From: Todiramphus chloris collaris
Lineage: Eukaryota; Chordata; Aves; Coraciiformes; Alcedinidae
Direction of reading: 5' to 3'
DNA length: 64,000 bases
Assembly: GCA_025345505.1 (NCBI GenBank)
Contig: JANVCC010000018.1
Coordinates: forward strand, 37,057,166 to 37,121,165
A program made the position numbers and the translations under genes. The notes under the pieces are model-generated. The model saw nothing but the letters and a program-made list of their open reading frames with translations, ran no database searches and was not told where the DNA came from. Positions 1-14,700 of the stretch are shown piece after piece (the first letter of the stretch is position 1; each line of letters starts with the position of its first letter).

Positions 1-2410
1 GTTTAATAATTATCAAATTTTCATACAGTCTGTGGCTTGAGTGCAGTTTCTCCATTAACCAGTCTGAAACATCTTTGCTTCTGAGATGAAATAAGATCAG
101 ATTCATTAAGTCCAGCCTTGCCATAAGGAAAACATTCATATTTATTTGAAAAGTAAATGCCTAAAATTCCTTCTTTCCAGACAAATTATTCCTGCTTAGT
201 ACCATGTGATGCAAATGCAATGTGCTACACTTTGATACAATGTGATACAGAGCTTGGGAAGGCTGATTACTGCATAGTGGGACACACATCATGGTAGCCA
301 TAGGGAAGAATGGTATGACAAAAAAATGCATTGATAATTTCAGATTCTGCTGATACTTAGATAAATGCATACATGAGATCAACCTAAAAATAAACAGAAT
401 AAAGCTTCTTACACACCTCTTATTTTCCCAGTGACTTATTTGCAAAACACAAATTGCCTTGAATTTTCAGTGGTCAAAAATATGTTGAGTTCAACTATGT
501 CACTAAAGCAGTCAAATAATAAAAGTTTTTTTTTTCCCTTATCCTTCATGTAGTTTTTCTTTAATGTTAACCATAAGATAGATGAGGAGAAAAATGTAAG
601 TCAAAGTTTTATATTGTATTCCTGATGGATTTTTTTTTTTTTGCTTTTAATATAGCCAGACAAGTTGCATTTGATATTCTGATAATTTGAAGATTTTCTT
701 TTTATCTTTTAAACAAATGGAATAGGCACACAGTGCTTTTCCCTTTACTCATAATTTTTTTAGCAATAGGCCTTAGGATAAATCTTTTCTATTCTGAATC
801 TGCTAAACTGGAGTTCTTTACAGTGCCATAGTACAATGGTACTGCTTCACCATGGACCTAGTGCTAAGCATGGATCATAAATGGAACCATAAGGACAGCC
901 TAATTATAAAAAAAATTAAAAAGACAGTGTGCCTGATTCTTCTCTATAAGCACAGGGAGAAGTCCCAGAAGAAATCAGCAATTAATATTTTAATTGCATA
1001 GCAGACAGAAGAAAATTTCCTGAATATGAAGTTACCAACTTACACAACAGAACTGTTTTGTGAATTTAAGTACACAAGGGGCAAATATTTGTTGGTGACA
1101 CTTTATCTGTTTCTACCTACCAAGGAGTTGGGATAGACCCTTAAGATCCATTTAATCTTTTTTTTTCTGAACATGTATTTTTTATTCCAACATATTGTTT
1201 TATTCTAAAAGATGGGAAAGAATTATTTCTAAACAAGAAATACCCACATGCTGGGAATTGTGTTGTCAGTGGGGAGCATTATGGTCAGCTACCAATACTT
1301 CATAAAATAATCAACCTAAACTCATTTTTTGTTTTAAAAAAAAGAGGGTTCCTTTTGTTCAGAATCCACATATAATGTAAATCTGCATAAAATTATAGAT
1401 AATTACAAATCTCAAGATGTCTTTGAGGAATTAAAGAGGCAACCTTTCTTTATTTGGACACCTGTGAAGATGTCCCTGCTGTTAGATGACAGAATTCAGG
1501 GGATCCAAAGCCAACTTTAACACCACCTCCCCAGGACTGGAAAGCTGCTTAGTCCTTCAGTGGCCATCTTAGAAAGGTTTTTTCACTTCTGAATAATGGA
1601 AAGGGTCAGGTTAACACTGGTTATGTTTGTGTTGATTGGTGGCAGTGGCACTTCTAGAGCTGAAATTACATCAGGATTTGTCAGTACAGTTGCAAAAGTG
1701 CAATTATCACTGATGGGAGAGGGAGTTAGAGGAGACAAGTGGTGTCCATCTCTCCAGGAGACCTCAATACTCAGCCTTCCTGCCCCTCAAAGATAGGTAA
1801 GTGTTACTGTAGGAGAAACTGAAAACCAGAATCATCAGCATCCTTCCTTACTTAGAGAGTAGGAGTTCTGCATATGCAACAACTCAACCAACAACTTTCT
1901 GTAGGCTTCAGGTTCAAAAGCATTTGGAAGCACAGAGTCAGGGCCAGCCTCAGCAAAATTAATAACTACATCAATGCAGGCCATTTTCAACATTGGCAAG
2001 GTTTTTTTAGTGCATGCTCAAGGAAGATGCTCCTAGAGAGGGAAAAAAGGACTCCCAATTGTCCCAATGGCAAGAGATTCAGGGTTTATGGGGTCAGTAC
2101 TTTACCAAGTATTGCCTCTGTGACCTTAAATAAGTCAGCTGATGCTCAGTTTCTTCAGAAACACTGACCAGGCTGCTTTATATATCCATTAGCAAGAGGT
2201 GAATATGGCCAATGTGGCCAAAAATCAGGCATTAATCTCCTTGTGCCTCACTTTCCCCACACTAAAACAGCAATGGCATGTCCCCAGGTATGAATGGCTG
2301 AATTCACATGAATGGCATGAAAAGGGCCATTCCAGTCCAGCATAGAGCTCTATTCCTTTCCCCAATGAATGGCGGCACAGCAGCTCGTTGAATTAGCTGC
2401 AGCTGCATAG
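1..2410. other. Unique AT-rich non-coding sequence
   Basis: No exon, RNA gene or mobile element recognised. Only short T- and A-runs and short chance frames. Confidence 0.7.
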
Positions 2411-2925
2411 ATCATAGAATCATTTCAGCTGGAAAAGACCTTTAAGACCATCAAGTCCAACTATTAACCCAGCTCTGACAATCTCACCACTAAAACATGT
2501 CACTATGCACCACATCTACAGGTTTTTTAGATATCTCCAGGGATGGTGACTCAACCACTTCCCTGGGCAGCCTGTTCCAAAGCTTAACAACCTTTTTGGT
2601 GAAGAAATTTTTCCTAATGTCCAACCTAAACCTCCCCTGGTGCAACTTCAGGCCATTTCCTCTTGTCTTATCACTTGTTACCTTGAGAGAAGAGATCGAC
2701 ACCCACCTCACTACAACCTCCTTTTAGGTAGTTGTAGGGAGTCATAAGGTCTCCCCTGAGACTCTTTTTCTCCAGACTACACAACCCCAGTTCCCTCAGC
2801 TGCTCCTCAGAAGACTTGTTCTGTAGACCCTTCACCATCTTCATTGCTCTGATTTGGACACACTCCAGCACCTCAATGTCTTTCTTGTAGTCAGGGCCCC
2901 AAAACTGAACACAGTATTCAAGTTG
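2411..2925 (-). mobile_element. CR1 non-LTR retrotransposon fragment, 5'-truncated
   Basis: The left end (ATCATAGAATCAT) is the reverse complement of the CR1 3' terminal repeat, so the element lies on the minus strand. Two overlapping minus-strand frames (2490-2711 and 2671-2871) keep recognisable C-terminal CR1 ORF2 blocks such as [18 protein letters not shown] and [16 protein letters not shown], in different frames. This shows frameshift decay. Divergence from the other copies suggests an older insertion. The right border is approximate because similarity fades around 2925-2945. Confidence 0.88.
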
Positions 2926-5642
2926 CAGCTACATTATCTCAGCCCTCAAGCCCGATCTAGCAGCAGTATCCGAGAACTCAGCATGGACCAGATCCAGGTA
3001 CTTTAGCAGTTTTACAGCTTGTGTTGTTTTACAGCTCTGTGTTGCCTCAGGCAGGCTGTTATCCATACCCAAGCAAGAGAGTTTAAAGCTGGCTTACTGT
3101 TTGTGGGTGACACTACATCCCTGCCTCTGTGCTTCAAGTGTAAACATGACTCCAGATAAAATGTGAGGAATACTATTAACAATGCCCCCCCATCTCCCCC
3201 TTTGCCCAGCTGACACTGCCAGCACTGGCATGCAGCCCACCCCATGGTCTGGGGTCAGAAAGCCTGGTGCCATGGCAGGAGCACACCAACAGCAGCAGAG
3301 GATACAACTGACAGGTTGCAGTCACCCGTGGCTTTCCAAAGTAGTGGCATTATTCAATAAAACCAAAGGCTGTAATTTGAACACTGCAAACTGCAGGGCC
3401 TCAGTTAGAGGGGAAACAGCAAAGCAGGAAGAATGGTCATCTCTATATGAGAGATAGATTACAGTCAACTGGAAAAGAAAAAAAAAAAAAAATCACAGAG
3501 CAACAGAGAGGTGGCTGGAAACCTTGGAAAAAAACCAATTCAACAGAACATCAGTATTTTGAGAGTCCCAGCCAGGAAGCAGGACACAGATACCATGCAG
3601 TAAAGTGCTGCCAGACATGTTGGTTATTGATTTTTCTGAAGATCCCACCTGAACTGAATGTGTGGACTGAATCCCAATGAGAGTCCCAGATGGAGTAGGC
3701 AATTGTGGAGGCAATGGACTTATTACTCTTTAGGACTCAAGGGACCAAGATAGGTTTTTACAAGCAGCTAAAACGAAGAAAGGGATCATATGGGAAGGTG
3801 CTAGGCTCCTATTGTTTCCGGACATAAGTCCTATAACCCAGGGCAAAAGGGAAGAATTAACTGTGGTTAAAAAAAAAACCCACAAAGATTTGAGATATAA
3901 AATGTGTCTGCATCAGTTTCCTTGGCTTGCCAAAGAGCACAGTTCACAAAGTGAGAAACCCAGCATCTTTAGGGCAGCCGAGGCAGCACAGAAGTTGCTG
4001 TCAAAAGCATTTGAGACAAAGAAACTCTGCAACTGCTCTCTGCAATTTGCTGTGTCCCCACATCTCCCCACATACTGGTGGGTGATGGAAGAGTGTCCCC
4101 ACAGCAGGGAACTGAATACTGGCACCACATGGAATTAGAGGGAAAGCTTGTTTCTTTTTCCTTGCTCTTTATTTTGTGTCTTCTAGCCTGTGCCTGCGTG
4201 CTGCCATCAGAACACTGAAAAGTACCTGCAACTGCTTCCAGGAGTTTCAGGATAAGCACATTCAGACCATCACAAAAACACATCTGACAATGGTATGTGA
4301 AGTGGGCATAACTGCTATGCGAATACCACATGTATGGTTATCTATTTTGGCACTTTCATCCATCTCCTGACTGTGCTTAATATGTTACAAAACAATATTA
4401 GTAATGTCAGAGTCCCCCAGGCTTTCCAGGTGGGCTGAGACCAAGAGCCCAGACAGTGTCTGCTTGGTATAGCCTAAAAATTAACCTTGACTAATATCAG
4501 TCAGGTGCCCAGAAAGGTACCAACAAGGAGGGTGTCTGCCCTCCTCCCTGGAAACCCAGAGGTTCTTGAAGGGTGCAAACCATGACTGCTTTCCCTTCCC
4601 TCTGCCTGCAAGGGAGCCTGAAGGTTGCTGGTGTCTCTTTGCCCCCCAGAACCAAGCCGAGGCCCTTCAGGGAGCTGAAAGTCTAAGGAAAAGGACTTTA
4701 TGAAGCCAAACAGATGGTAGGTAGGAAGCCACAGAGAAACTGTGAGCAAACATCTCTTTCTCTGGAGATAAGTCTCCTGGCCAGGGCAGCCAGACATTGC
4801 GGGTTGCTACAGAGCATCATGGGCCATGCACCCTCCACATGCCCTCATGCTCCCAGTACCAACCCTGCTGCTGGCTGTGTGCAGCATCCCTCAAAGCCAC
4901 CAATCCTGGGCTGTTGCTTGCACCCTCTGAATATAAGGAGCAAGGATCCCACACCAGCTGCTTTTGCTTTATGCATCTCCAGCCCTTTCCTGGCATCTTT
5001 CCTCACACATACAAGTATAGCTTAAAGCCTGCCAAGGGATTTGCCACCACCAGTAGCAACTGCTTCTGAAAACACCCCAGAAACTACTTACCCTCCCTTC
5101 CCCTTTTTCTCCTCCCTACATTCTTCATGGCAAGGAGCCTTCATGGCAAGGAACAGGCCAGAAAAATAGACATAATTTTGCTGCTGATTCCACAGATTTT
5201 CCTGACTGTGATAGTAATATTCCATCATCAGGGGTTGGACTCGTGCCCCCAGTTCACGTGAATACATGTAAATGGGTTGAACGGAAACAGCAAGAGAGTC
5301 AGTTGCTAATAATATCCATTGAATCACACTGGCATTTGACTGCTTAATCTCTTCATCTTCAGCAAATGAGATTTGCGCTATTGCCCAGATTACAGTGCTG
5401 TAATGAGTGAGGATCGAGTCTCCCCCACACAAAGAGATGCTTAGCTAGAAAATAAAACAATAAATCAAATAAATAAAAAGGCATCCCACATTACATGAAG
5501 CTGTACTGCCACCTCAGGTTACCATCTGTTCCTACTTGGATTCTTTCAGACCATTTTGTCAACTGTGTATGAGTTCAGCTGGTGGATGTTGTTTCTAAAC
5601 TCACAGAGATACTGAGATATGATCTAGGAGAGAAAGGGAGAG
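2926..5642. other. Unique non-coding sequence
   Basis: No supported gene. Poly-A runs occur near 3480-3493 and 3870-3878. Open frames up to about 120 codons overlap on both strands and show no family signature. Confidence 0.65.
5123..5155. repeat. Short tandem duplication TTCATGGCAAGGA
   Basis: The word TTCATGGCAAGGA occurs twice, separated by a few bases. No function is visible. Confidence 0.7.
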
Positions 5643-5692
5643 GGAAGGAAGGAAGGAAGGAAGGAAGGAAGGAAGGAAGGAAGGAAGGAAGG
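5643..5692. repeat. (GGAA)n microsatellite
   Basis: About twelve uninterrupted GGAA units, ending at GGGATCC. Purine strand on plus. Confidence 0.97.
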
Positions 5693-8600
5693 GATCCTTC
5701 CCACTATCCTTCATTCTTCTAATCTCTTTCTTTTTAAATCAGCTCTTCAGTTTGGAGGGATATTAAAAATAGAAGAGTGTTAGATTTGGCAATAAATTAA
5801 TGTCCAGATGAAGGGAAAACAATTACAAATTGGAAACAGATTTATTCACACTCAGTGCATTAATGAAAATGTTAAAAAAAGCTAAACTGGGTATACTGTG
5901 TGGAAAAAAATAATGGCCCAGCAGGTCTACTTTTTATTAACAACTCATCAGTAAGCAGGTTGTAATTCATAACAAAGAATTTACCCCAAGGAACACCACA
6001 GGACTGTGAGCTTTTTAGTTTCCTAAGAAAATACATATGTTGTTCCACTTGGTTTCCTTTCAATAAAACCCACCAGTTAGCACTTCATTTTCGAGCTGTT
6101 CTGACAAATCAGGTGAGTTAGCTTTGTAGAAAAAACAGAAGCCAACTTTTCAGCTGAGAATTTTAGGGAATTTTTTAATAACTTAAATAAATTTCCCAAA
6201 TGGCAAAGAAGCATGATAAAAGGCTGTGAAATGAGTTTCTTTGGAACACCTTGAAAGAATTTTTCTTTTAATTTGCTTCATTAATTTTTCCTGAGGAAAT
6301 ATTTAGGGATACATCCTTTACTGCTAAGGTATGTGTTTGAGACAAAAGGAATTTTTATGATTTTTGTTGTGTTTTTATAGTGTCTTGAAACCTGATTAAA
6401 GATACTGATGAAAACCTGCCCAATAGTTTGCAGCTATGTGCAAGGCCTAAGGCGCCAAGAAATCGGTTTTGTGAAGGTCACTCTAATACGATATGTCTCT
6501 TACAAAATAAAATCCTATATTGTTTCATTTGGCTGCTCCTATATACAGAAAAGCCCTCTTGAAGGAAGAAAATAATCAAGGAGACAAGTAGGAAAACAGA
6601 GCATTATATGAAATGCAAATAAAATAAAAAGAACCAAGGTTGGTACAGATCTAAATAAATCACTCAAGCTTAAATTATTACAGTGTGGTGCTTGTTCTTG
6701 TTAGGACATCTACCATGCCCAGCCTAGGTTCAGTTCACAGACAGACCTGCTGCAAGTGTCAGTGTCTCACAGTTGTACCAGTGCCTTTTATACCTGAGCA
6801 GGATCCTCCATTTAGTTATTTTTTCAGAAGGAAGAGGGCAATCTTCCCAATATTTTATCATCACACTCCGTTTCATAGAGCGAAGATCTGGTGCAAGGCT
6901 CCGAAAGATCAATGAGAATTTTCCCATCAATGTATCATGTCACATACACAGCTTATCAAACACCACAGATGCAAAATGAACTACCTGCTCCAGGATTTCA
7001 AAAAATGATACTAGAATATAATTTGAGATGCAGAGAATACTGCATTTCCAGTTATTTACCATTCCTGACTTAGCTAGAGAGGGCCACTGACACCAAAAAG
7101 GACTATTAAGGAACAGAGTACTTAATGGAAAAACTCCTTATAGACAATAACATATTTACACTGAGTAAATGCAATTGGAAATTAATTCTAAACCTTCCCC
7201 AAAAGGAGGGATGCTTAGAGTTGAGTGTCAATGGATTCTCTTCCATCTGCTCTGTCTCTGGTGAACATGTATCACTCCTTTGGGTGCAAATCACAGAGAC
7301 CTTCAGCTCTCAGTGGAAGAGACATGCACAATAACTTGTTTCAGAAATGGTGAGACGTGGGAGCGTGGTGGTTCACATGTCACTCACATAACTAGGTAGG
7401 GTCAGCAAGAGCTCCAAGAACACCTACATCAAAGTGGCAAAAGTCTCTGTAACATACATGTTGATTATAAAGCTTGTATGAATAAATTCAGGAACACTAT
7501 CAGGCTCAATATCAAATTTTTAGAAGGACTGGTTGCATAGAGCTGTTTAAAGCCGTTTGGAGCACTCTTCTTGAATGATATTTACATATGTCTAAGGCGG
7601 TACTTCTAGGCCTTTACTCCTAGACCCACTGTGCAGAATCCAGCTGCAGGGAAACAGCAGTCCAGCTATGTCAAAAGCAACTTATTTCTGTGAATGTCAG
7701 GCTGGAGTAGGACTTGAACATTGATCTTTCCAAAGCACTTCATCTGAGAAACGCTGGTCAGGCAAGTAGTTAATGCTCAGAGACTTCTGCAGTGACAAAT
7801 GGAAACAACCTACTCCCTCTTCCATTACAGTAGGTCTGGGCCATAGTATCCTCTGCAATTAGACACAGTTTAAGTGCTTAAGGATGCAGCTCATAGCTTG
7901 GAAAGTGTAGGCAGCTGAAGCATTTAGGCACATGAAATCACTGCAAGATTAAAATACTTATTGTGTTCATCCACTTTTAGCCAATCTCCAATTTGTAATC
8001 TGTCCAGAAAAAAATGAGGTCATATATCTGCTACTCAAATTATTTTGCTATCTGCCAAAGAATGCTTCTGGGAAGGGTTATTCTTCCCAGCAGAAATGTA
8101 GGAAATAAGTTGGAAAACATTAATTCATATTAATAAAAAAGGCCTGTGAAGACAACAGCTGTTTGATCCTTAGATAAACTGTAGACAGTTTTCACTATTT
8201 AAGTCGTTGTGAGTGATGTACTGTAGGTTTACAGGGAAAAAGGGAGCCAAGAAAAAGAGGAGAGAAAAGAAAAAAAGCCTGGAGAAAATATTTGCTTGAA
8301 TACTTTTCCTAGGAAAATAGAAATGTGGCTAATGAAACAGACTTGTTTAGATACTCTGTAGCACTCCCCAAGGGAGCCAGCGGAGATACTTTCCACCTAC
8401 TCCTAAACTCACTTCAGCAGTCATGGCCAGGGTTTCTGTGGGCATGGGCTTTGCAGGCGTTGCAGGAAGGCGAGTGTGATGCCTTTTGGGCAGAGGATGG
8501 CAGCCATGCCAACGTGGCAGCTGCGAGTGTTTGGTGGGGCAGCTGCTCAGTCGGGAGTCTGACTACAGAGTGAGCCGGGGATCTATGGGGAGCTGGTGAG

Positions 8601-11221
8601 GATAGGGTGCACACTTCCATAAAGAGCTACAGTATATGAGGTGGAATCCAAAATGTGAATTAGTTTAAATTGTTCTGCCACCTGACAGAGGCTGTAAGTG
8701 CCTCTCAGGGTGGGTAGCGCTCTTGGGCAGACCTTCATACTCCTTCCTCTGCTGCAGCTGCTTTCCTTGTTCCCAGAGGTGACACCTTCATAGCCACAAC
8801 CCACTTCCACGTGCCTTTAAAACAAGAACCAGACTAAAAGGGAAAATATAAATGAGCAGAAATGGTTTCTGCTCCAGAGGATGGACACAACCCCTCAGAT
8901 GCTCACCATTGCACCTCAAACAGGGATAGGGTCTTCTCAACTATGTCTGTCCCAGTGTGGAGTCTCCAGTGACAGCAAGAGGGAGGCTTTCCTCAGGTCA
9001 TGGCCAGAAGACAAGGGAGACTGATGCTGTGGCTTTCACCAGCTTGAGCCCTGGATGGAAAACCTGGTAGCAGGAAAGTTTCTTCACTCCGAGTCCTAAC
9101 CTCTGCTTCTGCTGGTGAAACTAGTCTGGGTCATCTCTGTTTTTTATTGACCTGCTTGCTTTGGATACCAAATCAACTGGATCTCTCATACATCTTAAGT
9201 TTATATCAAATGCAAAACTTCCAGTCTGGGAGTTGGTTTTCCCCTCAAATTCCAGAATTAGTATTTATTCCCTGATGTTCCCAACCAATCCTTTTCTGAA
9301 AGCCTGTCAGATGCTGGGGCTCACCACAGATGCACATGGGGTGGACCAGGTGACTCGAGGAACCCTCTGTGAGGCCTGTTGATACACGTTTGTCAGTGGA
9401 ACAGACAGCTCACTGTGGCTCCTATTTACAAGCTTCTTAAACTAGCTTCTAAACTAGCTTTTAACAAAGAAAATGTGTTAAAGGACCAATAAAACTGCTC
9501 TAATAAGCTCTCCATAGCAAACTCCTAATTGAAGCTCATAAAGAGAGCGCTAAACAGTATTTAAAGTGCAAAGAAAACATATTGGTCCTCAATGCAAACA
9601 AGTAGATGTAGTGCTGATGCTTTTTATTTGACCAACATGAAAGCTGCAGAACACAAAAATGGAGGTGTGGGAGGTGTGTGGTTAGAAAGCTGGTTATTGG
9701 ACTTACAGGTAGGTTTAAAATCTCTCCTGCCACAAGCAGGCAGTTCAGCTCCAGTGCATACAACCTGCCCAGAAACTTCTACAAATGCCTTTTTCACTTG
9801 TACCCTTTCCCACACACTTGGATGTACCTGCCAATGGAGGACAGAGCGTACACACATTTCATTTACTACTTACTGATTTACTTTTGTATTTCAACTACCA
9901 CAATTTAGGCTTCTCATCTGAGTGCGCCTGTGCCACAGTTTAGGCCTTCAAAGACAGCAGAGAAACTGAAATTCCTCTGCATCACATTGAGTGCATGCAG
10001 TGACTCTTCTTGACTCCTGCCAAGTACCCACATGCTGAAAGCATCTGGAGGGTTTCCCAGAGTCTGCTTTGAAAGCTCCCCCATGAGTGACAATGGCAAG
10101 TTTCCTCCAAATCTGTAGGTTCCTCTGTGGCTTAAGGGAAGAGAAGTGCACACAGATGTTAAAGAGGAGGGAAAGGAAAGGGAAATCACATTTGATAATG
10201 GTGTATCTTGAGAGACAACAAAGCAACCCATTGGCAACCCATCTTACCTCACTGCAACTTCTGTCCCATGAAGAAGCAAACTTAGGAATAAAATGCATCT
10301 TCCTCCCAGTTGTATATTGAGCTATGAGCTCTACAGAATGGATTTTCCATCAAAAATTAATTGCCTTGGTCCTCCAGATACTGCAGAGCTTGTTCCCACT
10401 GAAGGCAATAAAATGATGATGGCAGGGGTATCAAATGTTCTGCTGGCCAGGACACACACCAGAGTGTCTTTAACGCAGGACATGCAGGTACAGCTAAATC
10501 ATGTCAGAGAGCTCCAGTTATAATATCTGCAGTCTGCATGGCCCTTGCCTTCCCTCAGTGGTAGAGAGAAGCAGCCGGAGTGGCCGGGCAGCCACATGTG
10601 GAGGGGAGCAGGGATGGGAGTCAGTCTGGTTGGGGCAGGGAGAGTTAAAAATAGCATGGGATGAAATTTTGGGATCAAAGGAGAGGAAATAATAGACTTT
10701 GAAGATGGGGAAGGAGGGAAAAGGAAGACTTAGAAGACACCATTAAATTAAAAATCTTTTGAAAAAGCACTCAAACCTTGTCCAGCATATTTGGTCTGCA
10801 AGGCTGTTACATCCAGTGGTGTCATCTCCTGATCTCCATCTTCTTCAAGCTCTTTTCAAGGCAGAGCTGCATTAAAAAACATTGTGCTGCTGATGAAACA
10901 CTTTGTGGTTTTGCCTCAAGTAATTCACTAGTTTCCACAAAAACTAAAGGCATTTTTTATAAGCAAAAGCTGTCATTTCACTGTGCTAAGCTGTTTCTGC
11001 CATAAAAAGGTGTGATTTCACTTCCTGCACATGTGTGAAAATTTAAGATGTGTTCTAGTATAAAAGAACATGTTGCCACATGAAAAGCTGCATTTTTAAC
11101 AGTATTTGCAAAACCTCACCCTTGACCAAATTTGTCAGTTCTCACAAAATCTTAAAGACCAGATTGTGACTTGTTTTCCTGTGTGTGCACAGCAGTGTTA
11201 AAATACAGCAGAGATGGAAAA
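5693..11221. other. Unique non-coding sequence
   Basis: No exon or mobile element recognised. Small local repeats only, for example AAACTAGCTT twice near 9438-9461. Confidence 0.65.
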
Positions 11222-11283
11222 AGAGAAAGAGGAAAAAAAAAAAAAAAGAAAAAATAAAAAGACAAAAAAAAAGGAGAAAAAAG

Positions 11284-11314
<31 letters not shown>

Positions 11315-11336
11315 GAAAAGAAAAGAAAAGAAAAGA
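11222..11336. repeat. Purine-rich low-complexity tract, (GAAAA)n, left of gap
   Basis: A-rich sequence turning into tandem AAAAG units that run into the gap. Lysine/arginine or Phe/Leu open frames across it are artefacts of composition. Confidence 0.95.
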
Positions 11337-11736
11337 NNNNNNNNNNNNNNNNNNNNNNNNNNNNNNNNNNNNNNNNNNNNNNNNNNNNNNNNNNNNNNNN
11401 NNNNNNNNNNNNNNNNNNNNNNNNNNNNNNNNNNNNNNNNNNNNNNNNNNNNNNNNNNNNNNNNNNNNNNNNNNNNNNNNNNNNNNNNNNNNNNNNNNNN
11501 NNNNNNNNNNNNNNNNNNNNNNNNNNNNNNNNNNNNNNNNNNNNNNNNNNNNNNNNNNNNNNNNNNNNNNNNNNNNNNNNNNNNNNNNNNNNNNNNNNNN
11601 NNNNNNNNNNNNNNNNNNNNNNNNNNNNNNNNNNNNNNNNNNNNNNNNNNNNNNNNNNNNNNNNNNNNNNNNNNNNNNNNNNNNNNNNNNNNNNNNNNNN
11701 NNNNNNNNNNNNNNNNNNNNNNNNNNNNNNNNNNNN
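11337..11736. other. Assembly gap, 400 N
   Basis: Exactly 400 undetermined bases sit inside a pentamer purine repeat, so the gap is most likely an unresolved expansion of that repeat. True length is unknown. Confidence 0.97.
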
Positions 11737-11790
11737 AGAAAAAGAAAAAGAAAAAGAAAAAGAAAAAGAAAAAGAAAAAGAGGGAAAAAA
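11737..11790. repeat. (GAAAAA)n purine tract, right of gap
   Basis: Tandem AGAAAA hexamer units flank the gap on the right, a unit one base longer than on the left (AAAAG). This suggests a compound repeat. Confidence 0.93.
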
Positions 11791-14700
11791 TGAGAAAAAA
11801 GTAGGAAGAAAAGTTGAGATGAAGAGAATGGAAGTGTCCCATACATGCTGGGGCTTGACACAATTTTAAATGTGGCATTTACAAAGACTTTCAGTGGTAT
11901 AAAGATCATCTGCCTTGGACAGAAGATGTTACCCCTGTAAGACTAAGGTTCTCTGACCCTGGGATTCAGCAGGAATTGAGAGCCTTGAGACCTTGTGGGA
12001 TCATGGTGTGCTAGAGGATGGGAGGACTCCTCTCAAGGCACACTGCCCACCTGGGGGATCCTGCAGACATCCTGCTGCACCCAGAATCTGGAGGAGAAAA
12101 CAGCAGGTTCAAGTGGATGATGGTAAGACAAAAAAAATCTGAAAGTTTTCCTAAAATCAGTCAGATACGTATGGTGAGGCTGGACTCTGAAGCCTCTCCA
12201 TGTAACGCAGAACTTACAGGTTAAATACGACATAAGTAAAACATAAATAAATACATCATGCAGAATGAGATTAAGAGGATAAATGGTTGATGAAAGCTCT
12301 CAGGTCATCAGTACATCCTATGAAGTCATCATAAGACCAAAAGAGTTTCTCATTTTCAGCTACAAGGCTAGAAATACTAAAATAAAAAAAGGTAGATAAA
12401 ATTATTTGACTACTGAAAACTAAACACTTCTACAGCAGACAATCTAATACAGCTGTTTTCCCCATACTCAGTTAAAAAAAAAAAAACAGAAAAAGTTAAA
12501 TTGGAATTTTACATACTTGGAGTTTTGTTTACTTCAAAGTAGCCTTTTACTGTCTGATACTCATGTTCCGCATATGGCCTACAGCATATTCATTAATGTC
12601 TTGCTAGCACCCAGATGTACTCAATAGTGCTTTATATCAACTTCATTAGGAAGCTTCAGAAATTACTTAAAACACTATCAAAGGGCTAAGGCACTGCGAT
12701 GAAGTTCACCAAAATCAGTGATAAATGCTTCATTTCAGTTGGAATTGTGAGTCTCGATGAAAACTAAAGTTAACAGAGAGCTTTGGATCAAACCCTGAAA
12801 CTTATCTCCAAAACAGGTGCAGAACAGTGAATAACTTTAGGGCTGAAATCAATTAGACCCATTCAGGTTTGGTCAATTAGTCATTCTTTTGATCTCTCAA
12901 TCTAGCAGAAAAGTAAAAAATGCACATTTTTACCCATTTCTTCAGCTGTGGGGAGATGGGGGTGGCCCTCTCTCAGTACTGAAGCAGAAAAACATCTCCA
13001 GACTTCTTTTTCTTCTCTGTCTTACGCATTATTAGGTTTTGTGCAAGAGGGCAGGTTTGCAGATGCAGGTGTTTAGGCAGAGTACTGAGGAACGGGTTCC
13101 CAAAGGGCACTGGGGGCAGACCTTCAGGATATTAAAGGAAAGCAAGCTGATATTAAACCAGCATAAGCTGAATGTGAAATGACAGAGGTCTAGGCTCAGT
13201 GCTGCAGCACCTTAACTTTCATACACCGCAGCCAGGGAGCCCACATCTTCACCAGATGCACCTGGAGAATAAGCTGGGATGGGTCCTACAAAAACAAACA
13301 AACACAACAGCAAAAACCCCACAAAACCGAAACACGCTGCATAAACAGGAAGTTTCATAACTGGAAATTACACAGAGAAGAGCACAAAGAAATGTGCCCA
13401 ATGAAAAGTCATAGGGTTGCCCTGAATGCCCTGATCTGAACATATATGATTGCCCTGATGAGCCCTCAGGGATCATGTTTTAGGACTGAAAGTCAAGAAC
13501 AACACCAGGTGGACAGCAGTGCTTGTTAGTCTTCCATCTCTGAAGGCTTCAAAACCTCTTAAACCTCTCAAACCTTGGCAATTGCTTTACTCACCTCGTC
13601 CATGGGAGATTCAGATGTAACTGTACCTTCCTGACCACTGACTTACCTGGTGCTCTCACGCCGAGGTGTTTAGTGTGCTAGTTCCTCGGTGCTCAACCTC
13701 TTTCACCAAGACGGGGATAATCACGTGGTCCGGGCAGTGGCAGAAGGGAAATGTGCACTTAGTGTGCTCATGTAGCAAAGGGTCAGAGTATCACCCTTGG
13801 CTTCCCTCCTCATCTCTCCCCTCCACAAGATGCCTGGCATAGCAGTTTCCAACCCCTCAGAAGGACACTTTCTTCCAAAATAAAAATGTCCCTGTCCCAG
13901 ATTACTTAACTACACTTTTGTGTGTGAAATATTTGTTAATTTTTAACAAAGTTAATCTTATCCTACAAGATAAATAGGTTTATCCTATAAGTTAGTTTTA
14001 TCTTGTGACAGAATACGGGAGTCATCCTGGTATTGTTAAACTGTACTGGAAGTACCCGAGCAGAATGGCTGTTTTAGGCTAGCCAATTTTGCACATCCAG
14101 AGGAGGCCTAAGACCTCTAATAGATAAAATCCCAAAGTAGTGCTAAAGCAGATTTAAGGATTATTTCTAGTGATGGATGCAGGATTTTGCATTCTGATAC
14201 AAGGTACAACCTGCCTCATAGCACTGGAGCTGTTGTTGGTAGAACTATAGATTAATTTCCTGTACCTTGGCATAATTGTGTGTACTCAAAACCATGCCAA
14301 CTTGTAACCTCAGATCACAGCTATCCCCGTGGAGCCAAAGTGCTGGATGTCTCGAGGATGGCACCAACATAATATTGAAGGCTAAAGCTGCTGGGTACAG
14401 GCCAAAGAACATAAATTATGAAACATTTTACAGTCTAAACATATTGGAAAATATATGCAGATCTGACCCTCTTTTGGGTGATTTGAAAAGCATGTGGTTT
14501 TAAATTACTTTGATGGATTAAGTATTTTACTGAACTGTCTGCTTTAGCAGATTCTAACCAGATTTCAAAGAATAAGATTCTAGCATATCTTTAAATATTT
14601 GTGTATTGTGGGATAAACCAAACAGTTCATACAGTAAAACCTTGGCCCTACTGTAATCAGTAGTTTTCCTTTTGGAAACTCCCATTGAATTCTAGAGTGA

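Noticed and set aside
11142-11909. Open frames of 196-255 codons through the gap region
   Set aside because: They consist of low-complexity Lys/Arg or Phe/Leu sequence plus unknown residues from N; no real protein.
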